From assembly GCF_009796785.1 (NCBI RefSeq), contig NZ_CP047026.1, forward strand, positions 372,001-436,000: a DNA stretch of 64,000 nt, written 5' to 3'. The stretch comes from Polaribacter sp. L3A8 (GTDB taxonomy: Bacteria; Bacteroidota; Bacteroidia; Flavobacteriales; Flavobacteriaceae). Position 1 is the first letter of the stretch. Each line of letters opens with the position of its first letter. The notes under the pieces were generated by a model. That model worked only from the letters and a program-made list of their open reading frames with translations, was not told where the DNA came from and searched no databases. Made by a program: the position numbers and the translations under genes. This document shows, piece by piece, positions 1-7,633 of the stretch.

Positions 1-31
1 TGAGTATAAGATTTCTCAATATCTAAAAAGT

Positions 32-45
32 TCATTTCGAAATGA
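32..45. repeat. short palindrome in intergenic flank
   Basis: TCATTTCGAAATGA is a perfect 14-base palindrome just beyond the sirtuin stop codon, preceded by a GATTTCTCA string. The combination of 'TTCGAAATGACA' with 'GATTTCTC' resembles the dispersed intergenic repeat units common in flavobacterial genomes; a related unit lies near 54057-54147. Family membership is inferred from memory of such repeats and only this copy and the distant relative are visible. Confidence 0.35.
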
Positions 46-52
46 CAAGCTT

Positions 53-736
53 TCAGTAAATCAATAAATCAATCAATTTTTCTGTTCCAATACTTGCAAT
101 TTCTTTAATGATGGTTAAATTTTTAAAACTACTTTCAGAAATTGCAGGTTTTGTGTCTATAAAATAAATAGGTGTATTGGGTTTTACATAATCTACTAAA
201 CCTGCTGCAGGATAGACTTGCATAGAAGTACCAATAATAACCAAGATATCTGCTTTTTTAGTTATTTCTATGGCTTTATCTAACATGGGTACCATTTCTC
301 CAAACCAAACAATATGAGGTCTTAATTGGCTTTTTTTAGGACATAAGTCTCCCAAAACTAAATCTTTTTTCCAATCTAAAATAATTGTTTCATCAGCAGA
401 ACTTCTTACTTTTAAAAGTTCGCCATGTAAATGAGTTACATTTTTACTGCCAGCACGTTCATGTAAATCATCCACATTTTGTGTGATAATTTCTACATTA
501 AAATCCTTTTCTAATTCCATTAAATTAACATGGCCTTTGTTGGGATTAACGTCTAACAATTGCTTTCTGCGTTCATTGTAAAAGTTTAAAACTAATTCAG
601 GATTTGCAGCAAAACCATCTGGAGAAGCAACCTCCATAACATTATGACCTTCCCACAAACCATCTGCATCTCTAAAGGTTTGTATGCCGCTTTCTGCAGA
701 AATTCCTGCTCCAGTTAAAACAACTAATCTTTTCAT
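53..736 (-). CDS. cobB: Sir2-family NAD-dependent protein deacylase (class III sirtuin, CobB-like)
   Basis: Cytoplasmic NAD-dependent lysine deacylase of 227 residues, normal for a bacterial sirtuin. The NAD-binding GAGISAESGI motif is at residues 9-18, TQNVDD at 85-90 and the catalytic His104 lies in HLHGEL. Tyr53 and Arg56 (YNERR) match the class III signature that favours succinyl or malonyl lysine. The usual four zinc cysteines are missing: the segment between the catalytic His and RPHIVWFGE has a single Cys (near residue 132), so the zinc-ribbon module is probably metal-free, as I recall for other Bacteroidota members. Its start lies close to, and divergent from, trmH. Family assignment is firm; acyl preference is inference. 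Confidence 0.93.
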   Translation of the reverse strand: MKRLVVLTGAGISAESGIQTFRDADGLWEGHNVMEVASPDGFAANPELVLNFYNERRKQLLDVNPNKGHVNLMELEKDFNVEIITQNVDDLHERAGSKNVTHLHGELLKVRSSADETIILDWKKDLVLGDLCPKKSQLRPHIVWFGEMVPMLDKAIEITKKADILVIIGTSMQVYPAAGLVDYVKPNTPIYFIDTKPAISESSFKNLTIIKEIASIGTEKLIDLLIY

Positions 737-807
737 GAGAGTATCGGTTTTTGTATTTTTATAAAATCTTTAATGAAGATAAAAATAATAATTCTAAGTT
801 TGTAATT

Positions 808-1485
808 ATGATTGATGAAAAACTATTAAATTACTTTGAAACCTATTTAACAGATAAAAGAAAAGATCTTTTTAAAAAGGTTTTAGAAGATAGAACTCGA
901 CATTTTACAGTGGTTTTAGAAGATATTTTTCAACCTCATAATGCAAGTGCAGTGGTTAGAACTGCAGATATTTTTGGTGTACAAGATGTGCACGCTATAG
1001 AAAATAAATATACAAATAAGGTTTCTAGACACGTTGCAAAAGGTTCTCAAAAATGGATAACTTCTACACGTTATAAAAAAGACGGAGATAATACCAAAGT
1101 ATGTTTAGATAATTTACGAGAACAAGGATATCAAATTATTGCAACAACGCCTCATAATGATTCTTGTTTATTACAAGATTTTGATATCACTAAAAAATCG
1201 GCATTTGTATTTGGAGTAGAAGCAGAGGGCGTTTCTGATTATGTAAAGGAACAAGCTGATGGTTTTTTAAAAATACCAATGGTTGGTTTTACAGAAAGCT
1301 TAAATATTTCTGTAGCGGCAGCCATTATTTTACAAGATGTAACCACAAAATTAAGAAATTCTAACGTTGATTGGCAATTATCAAAAGAAGAAAAAGACGT
1401 TTTGTATTTTAATTGGGTAAAGAAAACAATTAAAAATGTAGATAAAATTGAAAAATATTATCAAGAAAATCTAAATAAAAAATAA
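808..1485 (+). CDS. trmH: TrmH-family tRNA/rRNA 2'-O-ribose methyltransferase
   Basis: SPOUT-fold SAM-dependent methyltransferase, probably modifying G18 of tRNAs. From the ATG at 808 it is 225 residues. The frame is open upstream to a TTG at 751, but family N-termini begin like MIDEKLLNYF, so the ATG is preferred. Motif 1 (NASAVVRTAD, with Asn45 and Arg51), motif 2 (FVFGVEAEGVS) and motif 3 (TESLNISVAAAI) are all present and intact. The resemblance to E. coli TrmH around PHNASAVVRTAD favours TrmH over RlmB or TrmL, though the exact substrate is not proved by sequence. It is divergent from the sirtuin and probably monocistronic. Confidence 0.9.
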   Translation: MIDEKLLNYFETYLTDKRKDLFKKVLEDRTRHFTVVLEDIFQPHNASAVVRTADIFGVQDVHAIENKYTNKVSRHVAKGSQKWITSTRYKKDGDNTKVCLDNLREQGYQIIATTPHNDSCLLQDFDITKKSAFVFGVEAEGVSDYVKEQADGFLKIPMVGFTESLNISVAAAIILQDVTTKLRNSNVDWQLSKEEKDVLYFNWVKKTIKNVDKIEKYYQENLNKK

Positions 1486-1535
1486 TGTTTTTAGAATTTT
1501 AATTATAACTCTTCATTATTAAAATTACTAAAAAT

Positions 1536-1562
1536 AGATTCCTGCTTTCGCAGGAATGACAA
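1536..1562. repeat. REP-like palindromic intergenic element
   Basis: The sequence has an 8-base perfect stem, ATTCCTGC, with loop TTTC and the return arm GCAGGAAT (1538-1557), followed by GACAA. It lies between two convergent genes, trmH and the DUF4258-like gene. It resembles the widespread 'TTCCTGC..GCAGGAATGACA' repeats of marine flavobacteria. It lacks a strong T-tract, so it is more likely a dispersed repeat than a classical terminator. Confidence 0.5.
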
Positions 1563-1580
1563 CAAAATATTTCTAAATTA

Positions 1581-1949
1581 TTATTCTACTATTACTTTTT
1601 CTATAGTAGCAGAAGTTTCGCAACGTTTTACTAATAAGCTTACTTTTTCTAATTCTTTTGTGCCTGTAATATAATATTCGGCACAAGGTTCTTGTCTGGG
1701 TTTGCTTTTGCCAAAATCAACATCACCGGTATATAAAATGGTGTTTATTTTTAACGTATCAATATTAAATTTGTGCATCGCATTTTTAGCGTCATCAGAA
1801 AATATACGCTGTTTAATTCTAATGCTTTTTAGAGTTCTAGCATCCATTCCGTAATCGAATGTTGCTTGTTTCTTTTGCCAGAAAAAATAAACAGCAACAG
1901 AACCTAATGATAAACCTACTAAATAATAACCTATTCGTTTAATGAGCAT
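1581..1949 (-). CDS. small membrane-anchored DUF4258-like protein
   Basis: 122 residues with a hydrophobic N-terminal segment (about residues 6-24, ending at a FFWQKK stop-transfer) and a soluble domain after it. The soluble part has DYGMDARTLKSIR, a central acidic/basic stretch and a terminal pair of Cys. It fits a family seen next to alanine dehydrogenase and tsaE in flavobacteria and annotated, as I recall, as DUF4258. The conserved order DUF4258-ald-tsaE is here interrupted by the T9SS giant at 2000-5827. Function is unknown; the topology suggests a periplasmic or cytoplasmic-face anchored domain. Could alternatively be an unrelated lineage-specific protein. Confidence 0.7.
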   Translation of the reverse strand: MLIKRIGYYLVGLSLGSVAVYFFWQKKQATFDYGMDARTLKSIRIKQRIFSDDAKNAMHKFNIDTLKINTILYTGDVDFGKSKPRQEPCAEYYITGTKELEKVSLLVKRCETSATIEKVIVE

Positions 1950-1999
1950 TGTACAATTTTGAGATGCAAATTTAAGTTTTTTAATCAGTTATAAGTAAT

Positions 2000-4900
2000 T
2001 TATCTTAGTAAAGAAAAGTGCGATCTAAAAATAGCTTCTTTTCCTTCTTTAGTATACTTTAATACAAACCAATAATCTGTATTTGGCATTTTATTTCCAT
2101 TAAAATTAAAACCATCCCATCCTAATTCACTTGGTTTAATAATATTTATAAGTTTACCATATCTATCATAAATAGTTATAGTAGATTTTAGATCGTTTTT
2201 TAAATCAGAGATGTTCCATCGATCATTTTTATTATCGTTGTTAGGAGTAAAAAATTTAGGATAATCTAATGCTACAAGTTCTAATGTTAAGTTATTACAA
2301 ATACCTGTAAGGTCTTTAATTGTAATGGTATATGTACCTGGTTTAATGTTTCCGAAGAAATTAGACTCTTGAAAAACACCATCATCTAAAGCATATTGAT
2401 AATTACCTAAACCTTCATTAATAGTCTTGATCTCTACAGCATAAAAATCAGAAAAATTATCCGTTAAAAATTTAATTTCAAATTCTGGCGTAGAGCTTTG
2501 TATAATTACTTCTGTTGGTTTATAGTTACAATCTGCATTACCTATTGGGTTAATTTTAGTAGCTTCTATAGTGTATGTTCCTGCTTTTAAAGCGTTCCAA
2601 TCAGACATAGAAGAATCTGGGTTTAGTAAGTTTCCTTCTAAAAACCATCTTATATCATAACTAGTTGGGTCTAAACCTGTTTCTATTAAAAATGGATTGT
2701 TTGTTTGGTTCGTTTCATTGTCTACACAAATAGCACCACCAAGAACATTTAAATCTAATAAAGGATATATCGTAATAGAAAAAACATCATCAATAAAACA
2801 ATCTGGGTGTTCTTCTTGATAGGCATGTACATAGATTTCTTGTGTTTCAGTTACACTTGTTACGTTTGTAATTGTGTATTCTGAAAGATCTATTAAATCT
2901 GTTTTATTTGGACCTCTATAATATTCTACTATTATATTAGGTATTGATATTGTTGGTAGCGTTACAGAGCCACATAGATCTATATCGTCTAATACTCCTA
3001 AATTTGGTTTTGCAAATACAGTAACTGTAAAACTACTATTATTTTGACAAGGAAAAAATCTTGTATCATCTCCTATAATATAAATAGTTTGCGTTGTGTC
3101 AATGACATCTCCTGCATTTAAGAGACCTGTTTTATTGCTGTTTTGATAATAATTACCTGGTTTTGTTAATGCAGGGAGCTCATAAAAAACACAGGCTTTT
3201 ACGTCATCAAAAACATCTACTTTAACATCTAAAATATTTACTGTAAAGGATTTCTCATTAGCACAAGTAGCAATGTCTGGGTCTTGATTATAGATATAAA
3301 CAACTTGTGTTTCTTCTATAGCTTCTCCTGGATTTAATTGAGTACCTGCACCGTTAGCTTCTGTAAAAAACTTACCACCAAAACTTAATGTTGGTAAAAT
3401 GTATGGTTCGCATACAGAAACATCAAAAAAATCGGGGATGGTTGGTATGGGTTTAATTGTAACTCTAAAACTTGTTTCATCATCACAACCAGTACTTGGA
3501 TTTTTATTAAATATATAAATTGTTTGTGTTCTATTTATTTCATCACCTTCAAATAAAGGAGTACCAGAACCTTTTGGTCCTGTAAAGTAGTTACCATTAA
3601 CTAAAGCTGGTAACGTAGGTAAATCGTCTACACATTTTATAATATCGTTTATTGTATCTACTTCTGGAAGCGGGTTAATTGTAATTGTAACATTATATCC
3701 AGTACAATTTGTGCTTGTTGTTATTTCATCGGCATAATAATATACATTTTGTGTAGCTGTAATATTTGTTCCTGGTCTTATTTCAGTATCACGAGTACTA
3801 TCTGTATAATATTTTCCGTTAGCTAAAGTTGGTATTCTATAGTTGCCACAAGCTGTAATATCTGTATAATTACTAGGGTTTATAATGGTTATTTTAAAAA
3901 TACTTTCGTTAGAGCAATCGGAGTCTGTATCGATATTGTAAATATAGATATCTTTGGTTTCGTTAATGATATCTCCAGCATTTAAAAGAGTTCCCGAACC
4001 ATTTGAACCTGTATAATAGTTTCCATTCGTTAAAGGGGCTAAGGTTACAGACCCGCAAGTAATTATATCATCTATCGTATCTACTAAGGGTAGTGGATGA
4101 ATAATTAGATTGAATGGAGTATCCTGACAAACGGTGCTATTTAATTCGGAATAAAAATGTACAGTAGTATCTTCTGTTAAGATGGTACCAACTGGAATTT
4201 CGTCTACACCATTTTGTTTTTTATAAAATTTTCCTAAAGAAGTATTTGGTATTGTATATGAGCCACAGTGTTCTAGCGCTATTTCAAAATTTCTTGCTAA
4301 TGAAACCTTAAAAGATGTTTCATTAGAACAACTGCTTACGGCGTCTTCATTGTAAATATATATCGTTGAGTTATTTGTTATTTTTTCACCTGCAGATAAT
4401 TTTGTACCACCTCCGGATGGAGCTGTATAATATTCTCCGTTTGTTAGTGTTGGTAATGTGTACTCATCACAAACTTGCACATCTGGTAAGTTATCAACTA
4501 AAGGTATTGCGCTAATTTTTATATTGAAACTAACCACATCAAAACAGGTTTTATCTTTATTAGATAATCTTGCCCAAAGCGTAAATGAATTACTTGGTAT
4601 TGTATAATTTGCAGGGGCTGTAATAGGATCTAAATTGTTATTTGCATTATCTTCTGTTGTATAATAGTTGATATTGTAATTTGCAGCCGTTAATCCGTTT
4701 AGTATTATAGAATCTATTCTATTTGGAATATTAATGATTGTATTATCTGTACAAATTGATACATCATCTGGTTTTGTAGCTTTAATAGTTGTTATTTTAA
4801 TTTCATCTTTTAATTGACAACTAACATCGGTTAAAGACGTAATTGTTAACCCGTAGGTATCTGGAGTGTTAACTGTTATTTCTGTTCCGATTTCTGTTAA

Positions 4901-5827
4901 AGGAATCCCGTTTTTTGTCCATTCAAATTTATAATTGTCTGTTTTAGAAAATCCAGAATCTAAAACAACTTCTTCTCCATCACAAATTTCTTTATTAGAA
5001 CCTAAATCTAAAGTATTGGTAAAAATTCCTGGTGCAATAAAAACAGCAGAATCATAATCTGAATTACTATAGTCTCCAATAACAAACTTTATTTGATATT
5101 CATTATTGGGAATTACGGTTGCAGAGGCATTTATAACTTCAGTAAAACCTCTCATATTAATAGTTGAGTTGTTACTATTATTACCATAATAAGATCCAAA
5201 TAATTCTATATTACTTGAATCGCAGATACCGTTATGTTGATTATCTCTAATGTTTTCAACAGATATATTTGTATCGGATTCTGGTATTGTTGCAATATTA
5301 ATAGCGTCTCCTGTATCTATATTTGTTAATATGATTGCAAATAAATCTCTACTTTTACACTGAAACTCTCCATATTCATTAGAGGCAAATATGTAATTAA
5401 AGCTAATTTTTTTTCCTATTGGAGTAAAATTAAATTCTAAAAAACCTACGTCGGTAATATTAGAAATATCTCCTTCTTGTTCATTTATTTGTTGTAAATC
5501 TGTATCACCATTAGTAGAGTTTTCTGTACTTAGGTTTGTATTTGTAAAGGAACCCTCGGAGTTTTTTGCTGTTCCTGTTCTAATAATAATACCTTTCGAT
5601 ATTGGAAAACTACCTCCATTATTATTAAAAGAAGCAACAGATTGGTTAGAAGAGATATTAAAATTAGATTTTGAGATACAAGTACTCTCAACAAGTTGGT
5701 TTACAAGCTGTTCTTCTGTATAAGAAGTATCATCTACACTTACGGTTTGAGAAAATAATGAACTTGAAATTATTAGTGTAATAATAAAAACAAAAGTGTC
5801 AAAAAATCTATTTAAGGGGGGTGTCAT
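2000..5827 (-). CDS. giant T9SS type B surface protein (choice-of-anchor L, gliding-motility-type C-terminus)
   Basis: Secreted or surface protein of about 1275 residues. The ATG at 5827 gives a clean signal peptide (FVFIITLIISSSLFSQ); a start 20 codons upstream is possible but adds a polar lead. The N-terminal 250 or so residues (TSYTEEQLVNQLVEST, then FISKGIIIRTGTA-like and FNYIFASNEYGEFQ) match choice-of-anchor L domains. Next come an Ig/PKD-like segment and about eight repeats of 70-75 residues, each with a Cys near its start (VCDEYTLPTL, TCGSVTLAPL and similar), a G-x-Y/F-Y/F-T centre, a YIYN-like strand and a second Cys. The end (YPKFFTPNNDNKNDRWNI ... WDGFNFNGNKMPNTDYWFVL) is the type B sorting domain, expected to be handled by PorU/SprF-type machinery. 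Ligand is unknown; adhesion is inference. Confidence 0.9.
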   Translation of the reverse strand: MTPPLNRFFDTFVFIITLIISSSLFSQTVSVDDTSYTEEQLVNQLVESTCISKSNFNISSNQSVASFNNNGGSFPISKGIIIRTGTAKNSEGSFTNTNLSTENSTNGDTDLQQINEQEGDISNITDVGFLEFNFTPIGKKISFNYIFASNEYGEFQCKSRDLFAIILTNIDTGDAINIATIPESDTNISVENIRDNQHNGICDSSNIELFGSYYGNNSNNSTINMRGFTEVINASATVIPNNEYQIKFVIGDYSNSDYDSAVFIAPGIFTNTLDLGSNKEICDGEEVVLDSGFSKTDNYKFEWTKNGIPLTEIGTEITVNTPDTYGLTITSLTDVSCQLKDEIKITTIKATKPDDVSICTDNTIINIPNRIDSIILNGLTAANYNINYYTTEDNANNNLDPITAPANYTIPSNSFTLWARLSNKDKTCFDVVSFNIKISAIPLVDNLPDVQVCDEYTLPTLTNGEYYTAPSGGGTKLSAGEKITNNSTIYIYNEDAVSSCSNETSFKVSLARNFEIALEHCGSYTIPNTSLGKFYKKQNGVDEIPVGTILTEDTTVHFYSELNSTVCQDTPFNLIIHPLPLVDTIDDIITCGSVTLAPLTNGNYYTGSNGSGTLLNAGDIINETKDIYIYNIDTDSDCSNESIFKITIINPSNYTDITACGNYRIPTLANGKYYTDSTRDTEIRPGTNITATQNVYYYADEITTSTNCTGYNVTITINPLPEVDTINDIIKCVDDLPTLPALVNGNYFTGPKGSGTPLFEGDEINRTQTIYIFNKNPSTGCDDETSFRVTIKPIPTIPDFFDVSVCEPYILPTLSFGGKFFTEANGAGTQLNPGEAIEETQVVYIYNQDPDIATCANEKSFTVNILDVKVDVFDDVKACVFYELPALTKPGNYYQNSNKTGLLNAGDVIDTTQTIYIIGDDTRFFPCQNNSSFTVTVFAKPNLGVLDDIDLCGSVTLPTISIPNIIVEYYRGPNKTDLIDLSEYTITNVTSVTETQEIYVHAYQEEHPDCFIDDVFSITIYPLLDLNVLGGAICVDNETNQTNNPFLIETGLDPTSYDIRWFLEGNLLNPDSSMSDWNALKAGTYTIEATKINPIGNADCNYKPTEVIIQSSTPEFEIKFLTDNFSDFYAVEIKTINEGLGNYQYALDDGVFQESNFFGNIKPGTYTITIKDLTGICNNLTLELVALDYPKFFTPNNDNKNDRWNISDLKNDLKSTITIYDRYGKLINIIKPSELGWDGFNFNGNKMPNTDYWFVLKYTKEGKEAIFRSHFSLLR

Positions 5828-5896
5828 TTCTGCTATTTTTTTATGTTGATAATTATCTAAAATTAATGAATAAAAACAAGATATCAAAAAAAGAAC

Positions 5897-7093
5897 TTAA
5901 AGAATTAATAAGTTAATATCTCTAAAAGGTAAATCGAACCAATCTGCAACAGTTCTGTTTGTTAGAATTCCGTGATAAAAATACATTCCGTTTCGTAAAC
6001 TTTTATCAAAACGGGCAGCGTTTTCAAAACCACCTTCTTCTGCAATATTTAATAAATAAGGCGTAAAAATATTACTAATAGACAAAGAAGCTGTTCTTGC
6101 ATAACGGGCAGGAATATTAGGTACGCAATAATGTACAACTCCGTGTTTTATAAATGTAGGTGTTTTATGTGTAGTTACATTAGAGGTTTCAAAACAACCA
6201 CCTCTATCTATACTTACATCAATAATTACAGCACCTTCTTTCATCGTTTCTACCATTTCTTCGGTAGCACAAATGGGCGATCTATTTTTACCTCTAATGG
6301 CTCCAATAGCAACATCGGCACGCATTAATGCTTTTGCAACAGACTTTGGTTGTAAGGTAGATGTGTAAATTGGTGAATTAAGGCAATCTTGTAATTTACG
6401 TAATTTACTAATAGAATTGTCAAAAACTTTTACTCTTGCTCCTAATCCAATTGCTGTTTTTGCAGCATATTCTCCAACCGTTCCTGCACCGAAAATAACA
6501 ACACTAGAAGGCGGAACACCACCTATGTTGCCTAATAATAGGCCATTACCTTTATTAATTCCGCTCATTAATTCTGCGGCAATTAATACAGAGGCTGTAC
6601 CTGCAATTTCACTTAAAGATTTTACAATAGGATAGGTGTTGTGGTCATCTTTTATATAATCGAAAGCCACTGCTGTAATTCGTTTTTTTGCGAGACATTC
6701 AAAATAATTTTTGTTCTGAGTTTTTAATTGTAAAGAAGAAATTAGAATCGTTTGAGGATTTATATATTCTATTTCTCTTTCTGTTGGTGGCGCTACTTTT
6801 AAAACAATATTACATTTAAAAGCTTCTTCTACATCGTAAGAAATTTTTGCACCTGCTTCAGAGTATTCTCTATCGGCATAATTTGCATTGTCTCCAGCAC
6901 CTGTTTCTACAACTATTCTATGCCCATGAGCGCATAAAGCAGAAACAGCATCTGGTGTTAAGCAAACACGCTTTTCGCCTAAATAAGTTTCTTTAGGTAG
7001 GCCTATAAAAAGTTCTCCTTTTTGTCTTTTAATTTCTAACATTTCTTCTTGTGGAAGCAATTCTTCTTTACTGAAAGGAGAAAATGAACTCAT
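5897..7093 (-). CDS. ald: alanine dehydrogenase
   Basis: 398-residue NAD-dependent alanine dehydrogenase (L-alanine to pyruvate and ammonia), with the AlaDH/PNT N-terminal domain (GLPKETYLGEKRVCLTP, about residues 32-48) and the NAD-binding Rossmann segment VVIFGAGTVGEYAAKTA (about 199-215). The region near SIDRGGCFETS matches family active-site and dimer features. It carries an N-terminal extension (MSSFSPFSKEELLPQEEM) seen in Bacteroidota Ald and is slightly longer than the 370-residue B. subtilis enzyme. It starts 8 bases after tsaE on the same strand, so the two are probably co-transcribed. Transhydrogenase alpha subunit is the main alternative but would need its partner subunits, which are absent. 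Confidence 0.93.
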   Translation of the reverse strand: MSSFSPFSKEELLPQEEMLEIKRQKGELFIGLPKETYLGEKRVCLTPDAVSALCAHGHRIVVETGAGDNANYADREYSEAGAKISYDVEEAFKCNIVLKVAPPTEREIEYINPQTILISSLQLKTQNKNYFECLAKKRITAVAFDYIKDDHNTYPIVKSLSEIAGTASVLIAAELMSGINKGNGLLLGNIGGVPPSSVVIFGAGTVGEYAAKTAIGLGARVKVFDNSISKLRKLQDCLNSPIYTSTLQPKSVAKALMRADVAIGAIRGKNRSPICATEEMVETMKEGAVIIDVSIDRGGCFETSNVTTHKTPTFIKHGVVHYCVPNIPARYARTASLSISNIFTPYLLNIAEEGGFENAARFDKSLRNGMYFYHGILTNRTVADWFDLPFRDINLLIL

Positions 7094-7100
7094 AGTTTGG

Positions 7101-7508
7101 TTATTTTAGTTGAATGTTTCTTTGGTGGTCATTTAAAATAGATAAATGAATTTGAATAGCATCTAAAGGTAGTAAATTTTCTATATTTTCTGGCCATTCT
7201 ATCAAACACCAGTCATTATTATCAAAATATTCTTCAATTCCCATGTCTAATGCTTCTTCTTCGTCTTCAATTCTGTAAAAATCAAAATGAAAAACACTTT
7301 CGTTTTTTGAGGTTTGATATTCATTTACTAGCGAAAAAGTTGGGGAAGAAATGGTGTCTAAAACATTAAGTTGCTTACAAATTTCTTTAATCAATGTTGT
7401 TTTACCAACGCCCATTTGTCCGTAAAATAATAAGGTTTTATTTTCTACGGATGCAATAAGTTCTGCAGCAACTTCAGATAAGTTTTCTAAAGAATAGTTT
7501 TTGTTCAT
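7101..7508 (-). CDS. tsaE: tRNA threonylcarbamoyladenosine biosynthesis ATPase TsaE
   Basis: 135-residue P-loop ATPase needed with TsaB and TsaD for t6A37 formation on ANN-decoding tRNAs. The Walker A motif GQMGVGKTT lies at about residues 30-38, the TsaE hallmark SSPTFSLVNEY at about 54-64, HFDFYRIEDEEEA at about 75-87, and the C-terminal CLIEWPE at about 102-108. All family residues look intact and the length is normal. It leads the tsaE-ald unit. Its ATG follows a consensus promoter so closely (4 bases after the -7 box) that the mRNA may be leaderless. Confidence 0.95.
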   Translation of the reverse strand: MNKNYSLENLSEVAAELIASVENKTLLFYGQMGVGKTTLIKEICKQLNVLDTISSPTFSLVNEYQTSKNESVFHFDFYRIEDEEEALDMGIEEYFDNNDWCLIEWPENIENLLPLDAIQIHLSILNDHQRNIQLK

Positions 7509-7512
7509 AGTA

Positions 7513-7545
7513 CAAAAATAAGAAACATATCAATTATAAATTCAA
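7513..7545 (-). promoter_or_regulatory. Bacteroidota-type promoter of tsaE-ald
   Basis: On the minus strand, TTG (7543-7545), a 22-base spacer and TATTTTTG (7513-7520) match the flavobacterial -33/-7 consensus. Only 4 bases separate the -7 box from the tsaE ATG (7506-7508), so transcription should begin at or next to the start codon. Confidence 0.6.
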
Positions 7546-7633
7546 TGAGAGGTTAAAATATACCTACTTGTAAGTATTTTTTATTTTGAATGTATTTTTA
7601 TTTTTGTTGAAATTAATTTTAAATAAAATTGCT

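Noticed and set aside
6131..6635. Two short open frames on the + strand inside ald
   Set aside because: They lie antisense within ald and have low-complexity, non-family sequence; they are shadows of the real gene.
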